Of a stretch of 47,005 bases of DNA, positions 1 through 8,841 are shown piece by piece. The translations under genes were made by a program, and so were the position numbers. Source of the stretch: CAZGOM01 sp964542875 (GTDB lineage: Bacteria > Planctomycetota > Phycisphaerae > Phycisphaerales > Phycisphaeraceae); assembly GCA_964542875.1 (NCBI GenBank), contig CAZIWA010000031.1, positions 1-47,005 on the forward strand, in the 5' to 3' direction. The notes under the pieces were generated by a model. It saw only the letters and a program-made list of their open reading frames with translations, did not search any database and had not been told where the DNA came from. Positions within the stretch are counted from its first letter, which is position 1. Each line of letters begins with the position of its first letter.

Positions 1-2
1 TC

Positions 3-1370
3 TGGAGCCCCAAGCGCAAATTCTCCACCTGGCGCCGCATCTGGCTCGCCCTGGCGGAATCCCAGTTTGAGCTGGGCCTCCCCGTCAACCGTGAGCAGAT
101 CGAAGAACTGCGCGCAAACATTGAAAACATCGACTTCGACAACGCCCACCATCACGAAAAGCGCCTCCGCCACGATGTCATGGCCCACGTGCACGCCCTG
201 GGCGATGTCGCCCCCAAGGCCCGCCCCATCATCCACCTGGGCGCCACCAGCCTGGATGTGACTGACAACACGGAAATCATCCTCCTGCGCGAAGCGTTGC
301 AGATCGTCGCCATCAAGCTAGCCAACGCCATTGATGTCCTGGGAAAATTCGCCGAGCAATACCGCGACATGCCCACCCTGGGCTTCACCCACTATCAGCC
401 CGCCCAGCCCGTCACCGTCGGCAAGCGCGCCTCGCTGTGGTGTTATGAGCTGGCCCTGGCGCTGGATGACATCGAGTACCGCATCAAGACCTTGAAGTTC
501 CGCGGCATCAAAGGCACCACCGGCACCCAGGCCTCTTTCCTGGAGCTTTTCAACGGCAACCACGCCATGGTCACCGAGCTGGAAAAACGCGTCGCCGCGC
601 GCCTGGGCTTCTCCACCGAGCAGATCCACTCCGTCACCGGCCAGACCTACCCCCGCATCGTCGACTGCCAGATCCTCGCCTCCCTGGCCTCCATCGGCGC
701 GGTCGTCTCCAAAATCTGCAACGACATCCGCCTCCTCGCCAACCGCAAGGAACTTGAGGAGCCCTTCGAAAAAGACCAGATCGGCTCCTCCGCCATGGCC
801 TACAAGCGCAACCCCGTCCTCTGCGAACGCGCCACCGGCCTGGCCCGCTTTGTCATCTCTCTGGCCACCAGCCCCTACATCACCGAATCCGCCCAGTGGC
901 TTGAGCGCACGCTGGACGATTCGGCCAACCGCCGCCTGGTGCTCCCCGAGCCCTTCCTGGCCATCGACGGCTGCCTGGACATCATGATCCACGTCGCCTC
1001 CGGCCTCGTCGTCTACCCCGCCACCATCCGCCGCAACCTCATGGCCGAGCTCCCTTTCATGGCCACCGAAAACCTCATGATGGCCGCCGTCAAAAAGGGC
1101 GCCGACCGCCAGGACATGCACGAGCTCATCCGCGTCCACAGCCAGGCCGCCGCCCACCGCGTCAAGTCCGAAGCGCAGGACAACGACCTCCTGGAACGCC
1201 TGGCCAAGGAACCGGTTTTCCAGGGCATCGATATGAACGCGCTGATCGACCCGGCCCAGTTCGTCGGCCGCTCACCCCAGCAGGTCGATGCCTTCATCGC
1301 AGAAATCGTCCAGCCCATCAGGAACCGCTACGCCGGCAAGCTGGGCGCCAAACCCGAAATCAAAGTCTAA
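3..1370 (+). CDS. purB: Adenylosuccinate lyase, 5' end cut by the window edge
   Basis: The frame is open from the first bases of the window, reading WSPKRKFSTWRR at its start, so the gene begins upstream; the ATG at 180 is internal. The enzyme removes fumarate from SAICAR and from adenylosuccinate in purine synthesis, in the cytoplasm. The SPKRKFSTW segment fits the N-terminal part of the PurB family. The fumarase/aspartase superfamily signature is clear at about 783-820 (GSSAMAYKRNP, with the flexible-loop Ser and the Lys). The His-containing stretch near 610-660 (IHSVTGQTYPR) matches the second conserved region. The frame ends cleanly with TAA. No other purine gene is adjacent, so it appears to be a stand-alone unit. 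Confidence 0.96.
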   Translation, partial: WSPKRKFSTWRRIWLALAESQFELGLPVNREQIEELRANIENIDFDNAHHHEKRLRHDVMAHVHALGDVAPKARPIIHLGATSLDVTDNTEIILLREALQIVAIKLANAIDVLGKFAEQYRDMPTLGFTHYQPAQPVTVGKRASLWCYELALALDDIEYRIKTLKFRGIKGTTGTQASFLELFNGNHAMVTELEKRVAARLGFSTEQIHSVTGQTYPRIVDCQILASLASIGAVVSKICNDIRLLANRKELEEPFEKDQIGSSAMAYKRNPVLCERATGLARFVISLATSPYITESAQWLERTLDDSANRRLVLPEPFLAIDGCLDIMIHVASGLVVYPATIRRNLMAELPFMATENLMMAAVKKGADRQDMHELIRVHSQAAAHRVKSEAQDNDLLERLAKEPVFQGIDMNALIDPAQFVGRSPQQVDAFIAEIVQPIRNRYAGKLGAKPEIKV

Positions 1371-1638
1371 GCCCCCGCACGCCCTCTTCATCTGGAGGGC
1401 CAACGGCCCGTACTATCACAGCCTGGGTCGGAGCGTGTACTCACGCGCAGGCCCATGTTAAATCACGGGTTTGATATTTCTTGCACGTGCCTGCTTTAAT
1501 GCCACATAACCTGTAAAAATCCATCGCTTTCCCCCTCTTTACCCTTCCACGTCCTTATCTAAACCATCAAAACTCCGCTCTTAATCCTCTTAATCATCCC
1601 CCCATCTTCTTAATCCCAGTCAAAAATTCCGTCTTCAC
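1371..1638. repeat. Spacer with repeat family 1 copy and 9-bp-period repeat
   Basis: About 1383-1510 is a diverged copy of an interspersed repeat (core CCC(T)ATCACAGCC then a GC-rich dyad and CTTGCACG..CCTG), seen again near 8634, 22265, 25970 and 26076. About 1578-1633 holds units of the form TCTTAATCC with about 9-bp spacing, ending in CCCAGTCAAAAATTCCG, which recurs at 38513 and, cut short, at 33021. No gene is seen. Confidence 0.65.
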
Positions 1639-2052
1639 TCACACATGCGGAAAGTCCGGGTTCCAAGCCACCTCCCACAGATGGCCCTCCGGGTCCGCAA
1701 AGTATCCCGTATACCCGCCCCAGAACGCCTTGCTCCCGGCCCGCGTGATGCGCCCCCCGTTGGCCGCCACGTGCGCCAAAAGCGCATCCACCAGTTCGGG
1801 CGACTTAACATTGTGCGCCAGCGTCACCCCCGAAAACCCGCCGGGCGGCAGTGGCACGTACGGCACCCCCGCATCGTGCGCCAATTCCTCCCTGCCATAA
1901 AGCGCCAGCCAGGTCTTGCCCATCTCAAAAAACGCCACCCCCGCCCCCTCCGGCAAGGGCTTCCTCGGCAAGCCCAGCACGTGTTCATAAAACCGCGCCG
2001 CCGCCGCCACATCCTTCACACCCAACGTAATAAAACTGATCCGCGGTTCCAT
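1639..2052 (-). CDS. VOC family (glyoxalase/bleomycin-resistance fold) protein
   Basis: A 137-residue single-domain protein. It starts with the beta-strand typical of the fold (ISFITLGVKDVAAAARFY) and ends with the second beta-alpha-beta-beta-beta module containing GGYTGYFADPEGHLWEVAWNP. The pattern G-Y-x-x-D-P-E-G-H-x-W-E is the usual C-terminal metal-ligand (Glu) region of vicinal oxygen chelate enzymes. The substrate cannot be told: members include lyases, isomerases and resistance proteins. The ATG is preceded by GAGGAA at 8 nt. An AATATT-CCG-AATATT dyad at 2067-2081 lies just upstream and may be a regulatory site. The gene faces purB and is not in an operon. Confidence 0.85.
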   Translation of the reverse strand: MEPRISFITLGVKDVAAAARFYEHVLGLPRKPLPEGAGVAFFEMGKTWLALYGREELAHDAGVPYVPLPPGGFSGVTLAHNVKSPELVDALLAHVAANGGRITRAGSKAFWGGYTGYFADPEGHLWEVAWNPDFPHV

Positions 2053-2303
2053 GCAAACGTTCCTCTAATATTCCGAATATTCAACTCATTAGAACTCAAC
2101 ACTTTTCCGTCAACGTGAATACGAATAATAGCCAATAAACTGTCCATTTTGGTCTGGACTTTCTCAATCAACTTGCCATACTCGTTTTACCTCTCATCTG
2201 ATTAGTCTGTTTGTAACTGAAGTTAGGCATACAGGCACAAGAGAAACGCCACAATTGCATTGTGGCTAAATAAACGTTTCGCCCTCCTTCCGGTGGAATA
2301 TCC
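2053..2303. other. AT-rich divergent spacer
   Basis: This 251-bp stretch is clearly less GC-rich than its surroundings and separates the VOC gene (minus) from the peptidase gene (plus). It must hold both promoters, though I see no convincing -35/-10 pair. The clearest signals are the dyads at 2067-2081 and 2248-2266. No small gene is evident. Confidence 0.5.
2248..2266. promoter_or_regulatory. Perfect 8-bp-arm palindrome upstream of peptidase gene
   Basis: Arms GCCACAAT and ATTGTGGC are separated by TGC, centred 47 bp before the ATG at 2304. The size and symmetry suit a dimeric repressor or activator site, but there is no poly-T, so it is not a terminator. The binding protein is unknown. Confidence 0.4.
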
Positions 2304-3104
2304 ATGACACGTCGTTTTGGCTGGGAACCCTCTACTTTTGACGCCAGAGACCTCAGGATTGGCACAGTCGCTTCCTACGAAGTAACCACGCTCAACACTA
2401 CAGGCTGGGTAGACATTTCCAAATCACGCCCACCGATTGACCAAGGCAAACAAGTCCAATGCTGTGTGTCCGCGGCAATTGTCTGCTGCATGGAAATCCT
2501 CGCAGACCGTCGCGGCAACTACACCCCGCTATCCGTCCTGTTCAACTATTACTGGGCACGCGTTAGCGCTGGGAAAAATACCGACTTCATGGGACGCCTG
2601 GAATTCCGCGATGCCCTCAGCGCTGCCCGCAACAAAGGCGTTTGCCGCGATGCTCTCCACCCACACGAATCCGTATACACCATCTCAGACGCACAAAGCC
2701 AGCCCTCCGACACTGCCATGCTCAGCGGCAAAGACAACATGCTGGGACGTAATGAAAGAACACGGCAAAACTACACCTATATTGACGCTGGGGATCGAGT
2801 CCGCACATGGCGATCCATGCTCGATAAGGGATTCGCCATCGCAATGGCATTCTGGGTTACCGATGCATACAGCCTCCTCAGCGCGCAAGAACCACAATTG
2901 AATTCCGCTGCGATTGAAATCGGCAAACAAGGCCATGCCGTTGCTGTCGTTGGCTATAACGACTCACTCAGCCTCTTTCTGATCAAAGACTCTTTGGGAG
3001 CCGGCTTTGCTGCACAAGGGTATTGGCACTTGCCATATGCCTTGGCCGCATCTCCCATGATTGCCGAATCAGTGGTCATTGTTGATAAGGCCCCGGCTAT
3101 GTAG
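2304..3104 (+). CDS. C1 (papain-like) peptidase family protein
   Basis: A 266-residue protein whose layout matches small bacterial C1A-like peptidases. The nucleophile region is PPIDQGKQVQCCVSAA (Cys53/Cys54; Cys54 aligns with the catalytic Cys of the usual QG..xSCV motif). The His motif is GHAVAVVGYND (His211) and the third motif is FLIKDSLGAGFAAQGYWHLPY. In that last motif the usual Asn (NSWG) is Asp229 and the Trp is Leu, so activity may be altered. There is no signal peptide. The start is taken at the first ATG, with GGTGGA 8 nt upstream. Codon and base use are less GC-rich than in flanking housekeeping genes. A lipoprotein-like gene follows 60 bp downstream and ends at a strong terminator, so the two probably form an operon. 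Confidence 0.75.
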   Translation: MTRRFGWEPSTFDARDLRIGTVASYEVTTLNTTGWVDISKSRPPIDQGKQVQCCVSAAIVCCMEILADRRGNYTPLSVLFNYYWARVSAGKNTDFMGRLEFRDALSAARNKGVCRDALHPHESVYTISDAQSQPSDTAMLSGKDNMLGRNERTRQNYTYIDAGDRVRTWRSMLDKGFAIAMAFWVTDAYSLLSAQEPQLNSAAIEIGKQGHAVAVVGYNDSLSLFLIKDSLGAGFAAQGYWHLPYALAASPMIAESVVIVDKAPAM

Positions 3105-3164
3105 CCAGAGCCTTTTATCCGGGTCGCCTCTCCGGGCCCAATTTACTTCGAAGGAAACAGCGTC

Positions 3165-4673
3165 ATGGTACGAAACTCAAAACTACCTCTCGTCCTTGCC
3201 CTCATGATTGCCTGCGGCGGTTTCAAGGGGTGCATCAATCACATTGTCTATGAAGTCGAAGGCGAAGCCAATACGAAGATCGACCACAAACGAGGCGTCT
3301 TCTATTGCCTTCCTCGCACGGTCATCGTCGCCCAGACTGACGTCACTCAATCCACTCTGGCCCCAGGCCGCTTTATTGAGGACTTGAATAAGGACCAGCA
3401 ATCGATCAACGCAAAAAATAATTATCAAGCCATGAATCAAACTCAAACAACGACTTCGGCCAGAACTCTGACGCCACAAGAATCCAGCGACCGCGACCAA
3501 TACAAGGTTCTTGCCGACCTCCTTCAACAACTCGGGATACATAATTTTGCCGACAAGCCTACCGTCCCATTCAAGTATCAAATGACCAAACCAACGATCA
3601 CTTCTCGAAGTGAATCTGACCCCACCAAGCTCTACCTCATCGAAATTCAAGGAGGCCCACTACAGGATCGCAGCCTCAAAATGACTTTCAATGACAACAA
3701 TGTGCCTACCTCTGCCTCAAGCTCCGGCAAAGACCGCACCGTCGACATTGCCGTTAAAACCGTCGAAACTGCTGCTGGCATCATTGGTAAATTCATCGCC
3801 TTTGCTGGGCCGCCAAGCTCCAGGACCAATGTCATCGCCATCGATAAAGCAATTCAGGTGGCCGAGAAAATCCAGTCCATCCGAACGAAACGCCAAGAAC
3901 TCTATGACCAGGCGGCAGACCCAAACGCCCAATACGATCCTCAAGTATTTCAAATGCTCTTGGATAACTTGAATGCTCAGGAAAAAGCCCTCATCGCCTA
4001 CTTCCAGGTCGAACAAACAACGACTTGGAATGGAGCTTTTGAAGTTCGTCCGCAACAACAGAAAGCCGGCCCCGACACCTACTCCCTTTTCACATTCGAC
4101 AGCGAATACGGCCTGACCCTAAATGCTGCCAATCCACCTCTAATCGCTCCCCCCGTAAATTTCAACATCGCCCAGCCGACAACAGCTACCAGATCCAAAG
4201 AGGTAAAACTCACCGTAGACATCGCACGTGTCTTGAACAATTCACCTCTTCTGGCGGACCGCCTCACCGGTCGCACATTCGACTCCGAATGCAAGTCCAC
4301 CAAACTCGGATGGCGCTACCGGGTTCCCGTCCACACCATGGTCACCATTACATCAGGCACTCAGACCGTTGCCAGTTCAAAGGTTCTCGTCGCGCAGCTT
4401 GGTCCCGTGTTAGCCCTTCCTAAGGGTGTAAACAGTTCAGACTTCGGCATCACAGTCACTCTCAATGGCGACACCGGCGCCTTGATGACCGTTGACGTCG
4501 CCTCAAAAGCCATGGACCCTGCAACCATCGACGCCGCAGGCAAGGCCATCAACGCCACCATCGATGCCTCCAACCCTCTCAATGTCGAACTCGCCAAAAT
4601 CAAAGCCGAAAACGATCTCGCCTACGAAGCCAATCGCAAGAAAAAACTCGATGCTGGCGAACTTGTCAAATAA
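3165..4673 (+). CDS. Putative lipoprotein of unknown function (weak DUF4831 resemblance)
   Basis: A 502-residue protein beginning with a short signal peptide. The most lipobox-like site is LMIA before Cys17; Cys23 (FKGC) is an alternative. The segment GVFYCLPRTVIVAQTDV, followed by an APGRFIEDL stretch, resembles from memory the opening of the DUF4831 lipoprotein family, in which a V-x-Y-x-L-P-x-T strand precedes a pro-Gly motif. I am not certain of this. The middle (about 195-265) is predicted helical, and the C-terminal 60 residues are Ala/Lys-rich and helical. GAAGGA lies 8-13 nt before the ATG. It is downstream of the C1 peptidase, shares its lower GC content, and ends 33 bp before a strong hairpin terminator. 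Confidence 0.65.
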   Translation: MVRNSKLPLVLALMIACGGFKGCINHIVYEVEGEANTKIDHKRGVFYCLPRTVIVAQTDVTQSTLAPGRFIEDLNKDQQSINAKNNYQAMNQTQTTTSARTLTPQESSDRDQYKVLADLLQQLGIHNFADKPTVPFKYQMTKPTITSRSESDPTKLYLIEIQGGPLQDRSLKMTFNDNNVPTSASSSGKDRTVDIAVKTVETAAGIIGKFIAFAGPPSSRTNVIAIDKAIQVAEKIQSIRTKRQELYDQAADPNAQYDPQVFQMLLDNLNAQEKALIAYFQVEQTTTWNGAFEVRPQQQKAGPDTYSLFTFDSEYGLTLNAANPPLIAPPVNFNIAQPTTATRSKEVKLTVDIARVLNNSPLLADRLTGRTFDSECKSTKLGWRYRVPVHTMVTITSGTQTVASSKVLVAQLGPVLALPKGVNSSDFGITVTLNGDTGALMTVDVASKAMDPATIDAAGKAINATIDASNPLNVELAKIKAENDLAYEANRKKKLDAGELVK

Positions 4674-4704
4674 CGCTTCTACTCCCACCAACCTCACCCA
4701 AAAC

Positions 4705-4739
4705 AAAGAACCCTGGGCCAAAGCCCAGGGTTCTTTTTA
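4705..4739. terminator. Bidirectional Rho-independent terminator
   Basis: Twelve-bp perfect arms AGAACCCTGGGC / GCCCAGGGTTCT around a CAAA loop, followed by TTTTT on the plus strand and a T-rich run on the minus strand. It sits between the convergent lipoprotein and peroxiredoxin genes and can serve both. Confidence 0.92.
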
Positions 4740-4772
4740 TCAATCGTTCGACAACGGCCTACGCCAATCGAA

Positions 4773-5303
4773 TTAGTTGATGGTCTTCTCGCCCTTCTTC
4801 CAGTCGCAGGCGCAGAGCTTTTCGGTCTGCAGAGCGTCCAGAACGCGGATGATTTCGTCCACGTTGCGGCCGACGGGGAGGTCGTTGACCGACACCCAGC
4901 GGATGTTGCCCTTGGGGTCGACAATGAACGTGCCGCGCAGCGCCACACCCTTTTCGGGGAGCAGAACGCCGTAGTCCATCGCGATGCGCTTGGTGATGTC
5001 GGACAGCATCGGGTGCTGGAGCTTCTTCAGGTCCGCGTGCGATGCGCACCAGCCCTTGTGGCTGTAGTGGCTGTCGATCGAGCAGGCCAGCAGTTCAGCG
5101 TTCCGGTCCTTGAAGTCGCCGACCTTCTTGTCGATGGAGACGATTTCAGTGGGGCACACGAAAGTGAAGTCCAGGGGGTAGAAGTACAGAACAAGCCACT
5201 TGTCCTTGTAGTCGTCCAGCGAGATTTCCTTGAAAGAATCGGTTGCGGCGATGTAGGCCTGGGCTTTGAACTTCGGGGCGGGAGATCCAACTTGAACTGC
5301 CAT
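4773..5303 (-). CDS. Typical 2-Cys peroxiredoxin (AhpC/TSA family)
   Basis: A 176-residue cytoplasmic thiol peroxidase that reduces H2O2 and organic hydroperoxides. The peroxidatic site FYPLDFTFVCPTE places C_P at Cys50. The resolving Cys is in the C-terminal EKLCACDWKKGE (Cys164). The protein stops at KKGEKTIN, so it lacks the YF tail, and I see no GGLG motif; the family logic therefore predicts a form resistant to over-oxidation. The start at 5303 is preferred over an in-frame ATG 33 nt upstream because AAGGAG lies 7 nt before it and the product then begins like other family members (MAVQVGSPAPKF). No AhpF or dedicated reductase is adjacent. Confidence 0.93.
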   Translation of the reverse strand: MAVQVGSPAPKFKAQAYIAATDSFKEISLDDYKDKWLVLYFYPLDFTFVCPTEIVSIDKKVGDFKDRNAELLACSIDSHYSHKGWCASHADLKKLQHPMLSDITKRIAMDYGVLLPEKGVALRGTFIVDPKGNIRWVSVNDLPVGRNVDEIIRVLDALQTEKLCACDWKKGEKTIN

Positions 5304-5545
5304 CGCAAGGCTCCTTAGAAAAGGTTTGTGTGCCAATAAACGCCGGAAAGGCTTTTCCGGTCACGCAAAATGATAGCGCCTGCCCAAAACCTGTCCAGCC
5401 TGCGGACACCTATCCCAGCCATTGGCAAAGCCTCTGGCTCCGCCCTCTTGCCTCCCGCATTTTCCCCTCTTCCTCCCAACTTCATCCACCCCTTCCACCC
5501 CATCCCCTCCCCCTCCACCCTCTCTTCTCTTAAACTTCATACATC

Positions 5546-5573
5546 TGACATCTCACATCCAACATCCAAGGCC
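5546..5573 (+). repeat. Heptamer array, CATCTGA class (4 units)
   Basis: Four tandem 7-bp units (CATCTGA, CATCTCA, CATCCAA, CATCCAA) end 3 bp before the ATG of the heparinase-like gene, taking the place where a Shine-Dalgarno would be expected. The same class recurs after that gene at 7474. Confidence 0.85.
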
Positions 5574-5576
5574 CCC

Positions 5577-7466
5577 ATGGACCTCACCCAAATCCCCCGC
5601 CCTGATGTTTCCCTCCAAAACCTCTCTGCCCACCCCAGGCTTTACGCCGGCCCCGGCGCCTTTGCCCGGCTCAAGTCGGTCGTCGCGCTTCCCTGGTTTG
5701 CCCGTTATGCCCAGGCCGTCGCCAAATACGCCGACAACGCGCTGGATATCTCCACCTTCTTCATCCCCGGCCCCAACGGGCACAACTGGCACCTCATGCG
5801 CGCCCGCCACGCTCAGGCCCGCCTGGGCAGCCTTGCCGTTCAGGCCCACCTCACCGGCGACATGAAATACGTCCGTGCCGCCATGGAACACGTCAAAATG
5901 ATCCATGAGTGGGAATACTGGTCTTGGATCACCTGGCGCAAAAACAACACTGACCCCAACGCCATCTTCGATCTCTCCTACGGCGAAAACTGCGCCACCC
6001 TCGCCATGGCCCACGACTGGCTCCATCCCTTCCTCTCCGCTTCCGATAAAGCCTTCATCCTCCACGCCGCCAAACGCGGCATCGACTCCTACCTCCTCCA
6101 CACCGACTCCCTTGAAAAAGGCAAGCTCGCCTGGTGGTACGGCAGCGCCGCCAGCAACTGGAACACCGTCTGCAGCGCCGGCCCCGGCATGCTCGCCCTC
6201 ACCTTCTACGAATCCATCCCCCAGGCCGCCACCATCCTCGGCCGCGTCGAGCATTCCATCATCCCCTACATGGAAAACCTCAAAACCCTCAACGGCGCAT
6301 GGCCCGAAGGCATCGGCTACTGGAATTACGGCATGCGCTATGCCTTCATGTATCTGCTCAGCTATGAAAACGCCACCGGCCAGAAGCACAAATACATCCA
6401 GCAAAGCGCCACCAAGGACTCCCTCTACTTCCCCATGGACTTTTGCCCCTCCGGCGTCCCCTGCAGCTTCGGCGACGTCAACCATTGGCGGCCCCTGGCC
6501 TTCCACTACGCCATCGCCCAGCGCCTACACGCCGACGACCTCCTCGCCGGCCTCATCGACGCCACCCTCCCCCCCGAGCCCACCGGCGTCGAACACACCT
6601 ACTGGCCCAACAACGCCGAAACCCTCCTGCTCGCTCCCGAAAAAACCACCTCCTCCCCCAAACCGCAATCCAACATCGTCAAGCTCTACGACGGCCAGGA
6701 CTGGGGCATCATCGCCGACAAACTCCCCAACCCCAACCTCTTCCTCGCCGTCCGAGGCGGCACCACCGAAGTCCCCCACGGCCATCGCGATCTCACCAGT
6801 TTCCATCTCGTCATGGGCAAGCAATCCGTCATCACCAACCTCGGCGTAAACGAATACCTCGACACCACCTTCAGCCCACGCCGCTTTGAACTCTACGACA
6901 CCACCCCCGAATCCAAAAACGTCATCCTCATCAACGGCGTCGGCATCACCGCCCCCTCCACCGTCATCACCAAGAAAGTCACCCCCGCCCCCGGCGTCAC
7001 CGGCTTCCACATCGATGCCACCAGCGCCATGGGTGTCATGCGCGACGGCCCCGCCGCCAACACCAACCAGCGCTACTACCTGCTTCTGGAAGGTGCCGCC
7101 GTCCTCATTGTCGACATCGTCGAGGCCGGCCAGCTCGCCCGGTTTGAATCCCGGCTTCACACGCCCCTCGCCGTCACCGGCGAAGGCCCGCTGCTCCTCC
7201 AGAAAGACGCCTTCACTGCCTCCCTCACCCTGGTTTCCACGGTGAAAAACACCCTTCTCAAGGCCACCGCCCTCCAGACCAGCCCCTCGGCGAACCCCGC
7301 CACCGTCATCCGCTGGATCAACAGCCAGCTCGACCACCGCGTCGCCTACGCCGCCGGCTTCATCCCAGGCGGCTCCCCCCTCACTCTCGCCATCAAAGAC
7401 GAATCCGGCAAAACCCACGTCACCTACCAACTCCCCGGCCAGGAACCCAAAACCCTCCAATTCTGA
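5577..7466 (+). CDS. Heparinase II/III-like polysaccharide lyase family protein
   Basis: A 629-residue protein with the two-part layout of the family. The N-terminal alpha-helical toroid opens with AHPRLYAGPGAFARLK, and a beta-sandwich follows from about residue 330. Conserved active-site regions are WPEGIGYWNYG (Tyr248, Tyr251) and the sandwich motif VPHGHRDLTSFHLVMG (His401, His403). In characterised heparinase II enzymes a Tyr and His residues act in beta-elimination. No signal peptide is visible, which is unusual for this family. The frame is open 207 nt further upstream, but that part is low-complexity Pro/Ser and matches nothing, so the ATG at 5577 is chosen. Heptamer arrays of the same class flank the gene on both sides. 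The substrate is unknown. Confidence 0.8.
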   Translation: MDLTQIPRPDVSLQNLSAHPRLYAGPGAFARLKSVVALPWFARYAQAVAKYADNALDISTFFIPGPNGHNWHLMRARHAQARLGSLAVQAHLTGDMKYVRAAMEHVKMIHEWEYWSWITWRKNNTDPNAIFDLSYGENCATLAMAHDWLHPFLSASDKAFILHAAKRGIDSYLLHTDSLEKGKLAWWYGSAASNWNTVCSAGPGMLALTFYESIPQAATILGRVEHSIIPYMENLKTLNGAWPEGIGYWNYGMRYAFMYLLSYENATGQKHKYIQQSATKDSLYFPMDFCPSGVPCSFGDVNHWRPLAFHYAIAQRLHADDLLAGLIDATLPPEPTGVEHTYWPNNAETLLLAPEKTTSSPKPQSNIVKLYDGQDWGIIADKLPNPNLFLAVRGGTTEVPHGHRDLTSFHLVMGKQSVITNLGVNEYLDTTFSPRRFELYDTTPESKNVILINGVGITAPSTVITKKVTPAPGVTGFHIDATSAMGVMRDGPAANTNQRYYLLLEGAAVLIVDIVEAGQLARFESRLHTPLAVTGEGPLLLQKDAFTASLTLVSTVKNTLLKATALQTSPSANPATVIRWINSQLDHRVAYAAGFIPGGSPLTLAIKDESGKTHVTYQLPGQEPKTLQF

Positions 7467-7473
7467 TCTGAAA

Positions 7474-7508
7474 ACATCAAACATCTGACATCTACCATCT
7501 AACATCTG
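7474..7508 (+). repeat. Heptamer array, CATCTGA class (5 units)
   Basis: Five tandem 7-bp units of the form CATCTGA/CATCTAA start 7 bp after the stop codon of the heparinase-like gene. It has the same class and orientation as the array just before that gene, so the gene is bracketed by direct copies. Confidence 0.85.
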
Positions 7509-7591
7509 CCCTCACGGCCCCCCCGGTGCCATTCAGTTGTCACTCACGCCCGGCTAAGATTGGGTTCACACAACCCGAAAGGTTCCTTCAT

Positions 7592-8578
7592 TTGGCAGCA
7601 CACGCATTCATCAAAAGCCTTCAGCCAAACCAGCTCATCGAGGGCGTCTACGCCGTACAAAACACCCAGCTCGGCCAGACCAAGACCGGCAAGCCCTACA
7701 TCAAATGCGTGCTGGGTGATAAAACCGGCCGCGCTCCCGGCCGCATGTGGAACGCCACCGAAGAACTCTTTAACTCCCTCCCCACCGACGGCTTCGTCTG
7801 GATCGAAGGCCAGTCCCAGCTTTATCAGGGTGAAATGCAGCTTGTTCTCCAGGCCATCAAAGGCTGGAAGCCCGCGTTCAACCAGATCGCCGACCTTCTC
7901 CCCGCCAGCCAATACGACCCGGAAGAGATGCTCGCCGAGATCACCCAAATCATGCGCTCCCTCACCGATGCCAACCTGCGCCGCCTGGCCGAGCAATACC
8001 TCACCGACGCCCCGTTGATGGACAAATTCAAGCGTGCACCCGCCGCCATGTCCCTCCATCACGCCTACATCTCCGGGCTTATTGAACACACCCTGAGCCT
8101 CCTTCGCCTGGCCGACAGGGTCATGCCCCTCTACCCCCGCTTAAACCCGGAAGTGGTCAAGATGGGCCTCTTCCTGCATGACCTGGGCAAATGTTCGGAG
8201 CTCACCTGGGACGCCGGCTTTGGCTACAGCACCGACGGCCAGCTCATCGGCCACATCGCCCGCGGCTCACTTTGGCTGCACGAAAAAGCCGGCAAGCTCG
8301 CCGCTGCGGGCACGCCCATCCCCGAACCTTTGATCATGGTTCTGCATCACATCATTCTCTCTCACCACGGCCAGCCGGAATTCGGCGCACTCAAGATCCC
8401 CGGCACCCCCGAAGCCTGGGCCGTCGCCTTACTGGACAACATGGACGCCAAAATCCAGATGGCCCTCGACGCCGCCCGCCCCGTGGAAGCCCCCGCCGCC
8501 GAATCCGGCCCCTTCACCGAAAAAGTCTGGGCCCTGGAAACCCGCCTCTTCAAGCCCGATCCGACAACCCTCAAGTAA
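7592..8578 (+). CDS. 3'-5' exoribonuclease YhaM-like (OB fold + HD domain)
   Basis: A 328-residue cytoplasmic protein. Residues about 5-95 form an OB-fold nucleic-acid-binding domain (IKSLQPNQLIEGVYAV, then GRMWNATEELFNSL). Residues about 140-300 form an HD phosphohydrolase domain with HHAYISGLIEHT, LFLHDLGK and LHHIILSHHG, which supply the metal-binding His and Asp residues. The order OB then HD, and the length, match YhaM/CBF1-type exoribonucleases, which act on RNA and single-stranded DNA. The start is taken as TTG at 7592 because AAAGG lies 8-9 nt upstream and the product then begins a few residues before the OB fold, as in YhaM. An ATG at 7526 gives 22 extra residues. Confidence 0.85.
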   Translation: MAAHAFIKSLQPNQLIEGVYAVQNTQLGQTKTGKPYIKCVLGDKTGRAPGRMWNATEELFNSLPTDGFVWIEGQSQLYQGEMQLVLQAIKGWKPAFNQIADLLPASQYDPEEMLAEITQIMRSLTDANLRRLAEQYLTDAPLMDKFKRAPAAMSLHHAYISGLIEHTLSLLRLADRVMPLYPRLNPEVVKMGLFLHDLGKCSELTWDAGFGYSTDGQLIGHIARGSLWLHEKAGKLAAAGTPIPEPLIMVLHHIILSHHGQPEFGALKIPGTPEAWAVALLDNMDAKIQMALDAARPVEAPAAESGPFTEKVWALETRLFKPDPTTLK

Positions 8579-8841
8579 GGTGCGGCCGAGTCTTCGAGGC
8601 CCACCACCCCAAAACCCAACTCACGCCACCTCATCCGGAGTGCTGAAGGCACGGCCCTATGACAGCCAGGGTCGCAGCGCTTCTGAGCGCGTAGGCCCTG
8701 GTAAACATATAAAAACGATGCTCTTGCACGCGCCTGCGTCCAGGCCAATCAATCTGTAACGACTCAACTCTCTCTGCCCTCTTTTTGGCCTTTTCATCCT
8801 TAACTCAACCGGATTTGGGTGAGGCTGTTCTTCGCTTGGAT
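8579..8841. repeat. Spacer with repeat families 2 and 1
   Basis: About 8578-8625 is a short copy of repeat family 2 (core GGTGCGGCCGAGT.TTCGAGGCCC), which recurs at 32636 and 46809. About 8634-8765 is a copy of repeat family 1 (GCACGGCCCTATGACAGCC, then a dyad around GCAGCGCTTCTGAGCGC). The order of the two families differs elsewhere, so they are separate elements. No gene is seen. Confidence 0.65.
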
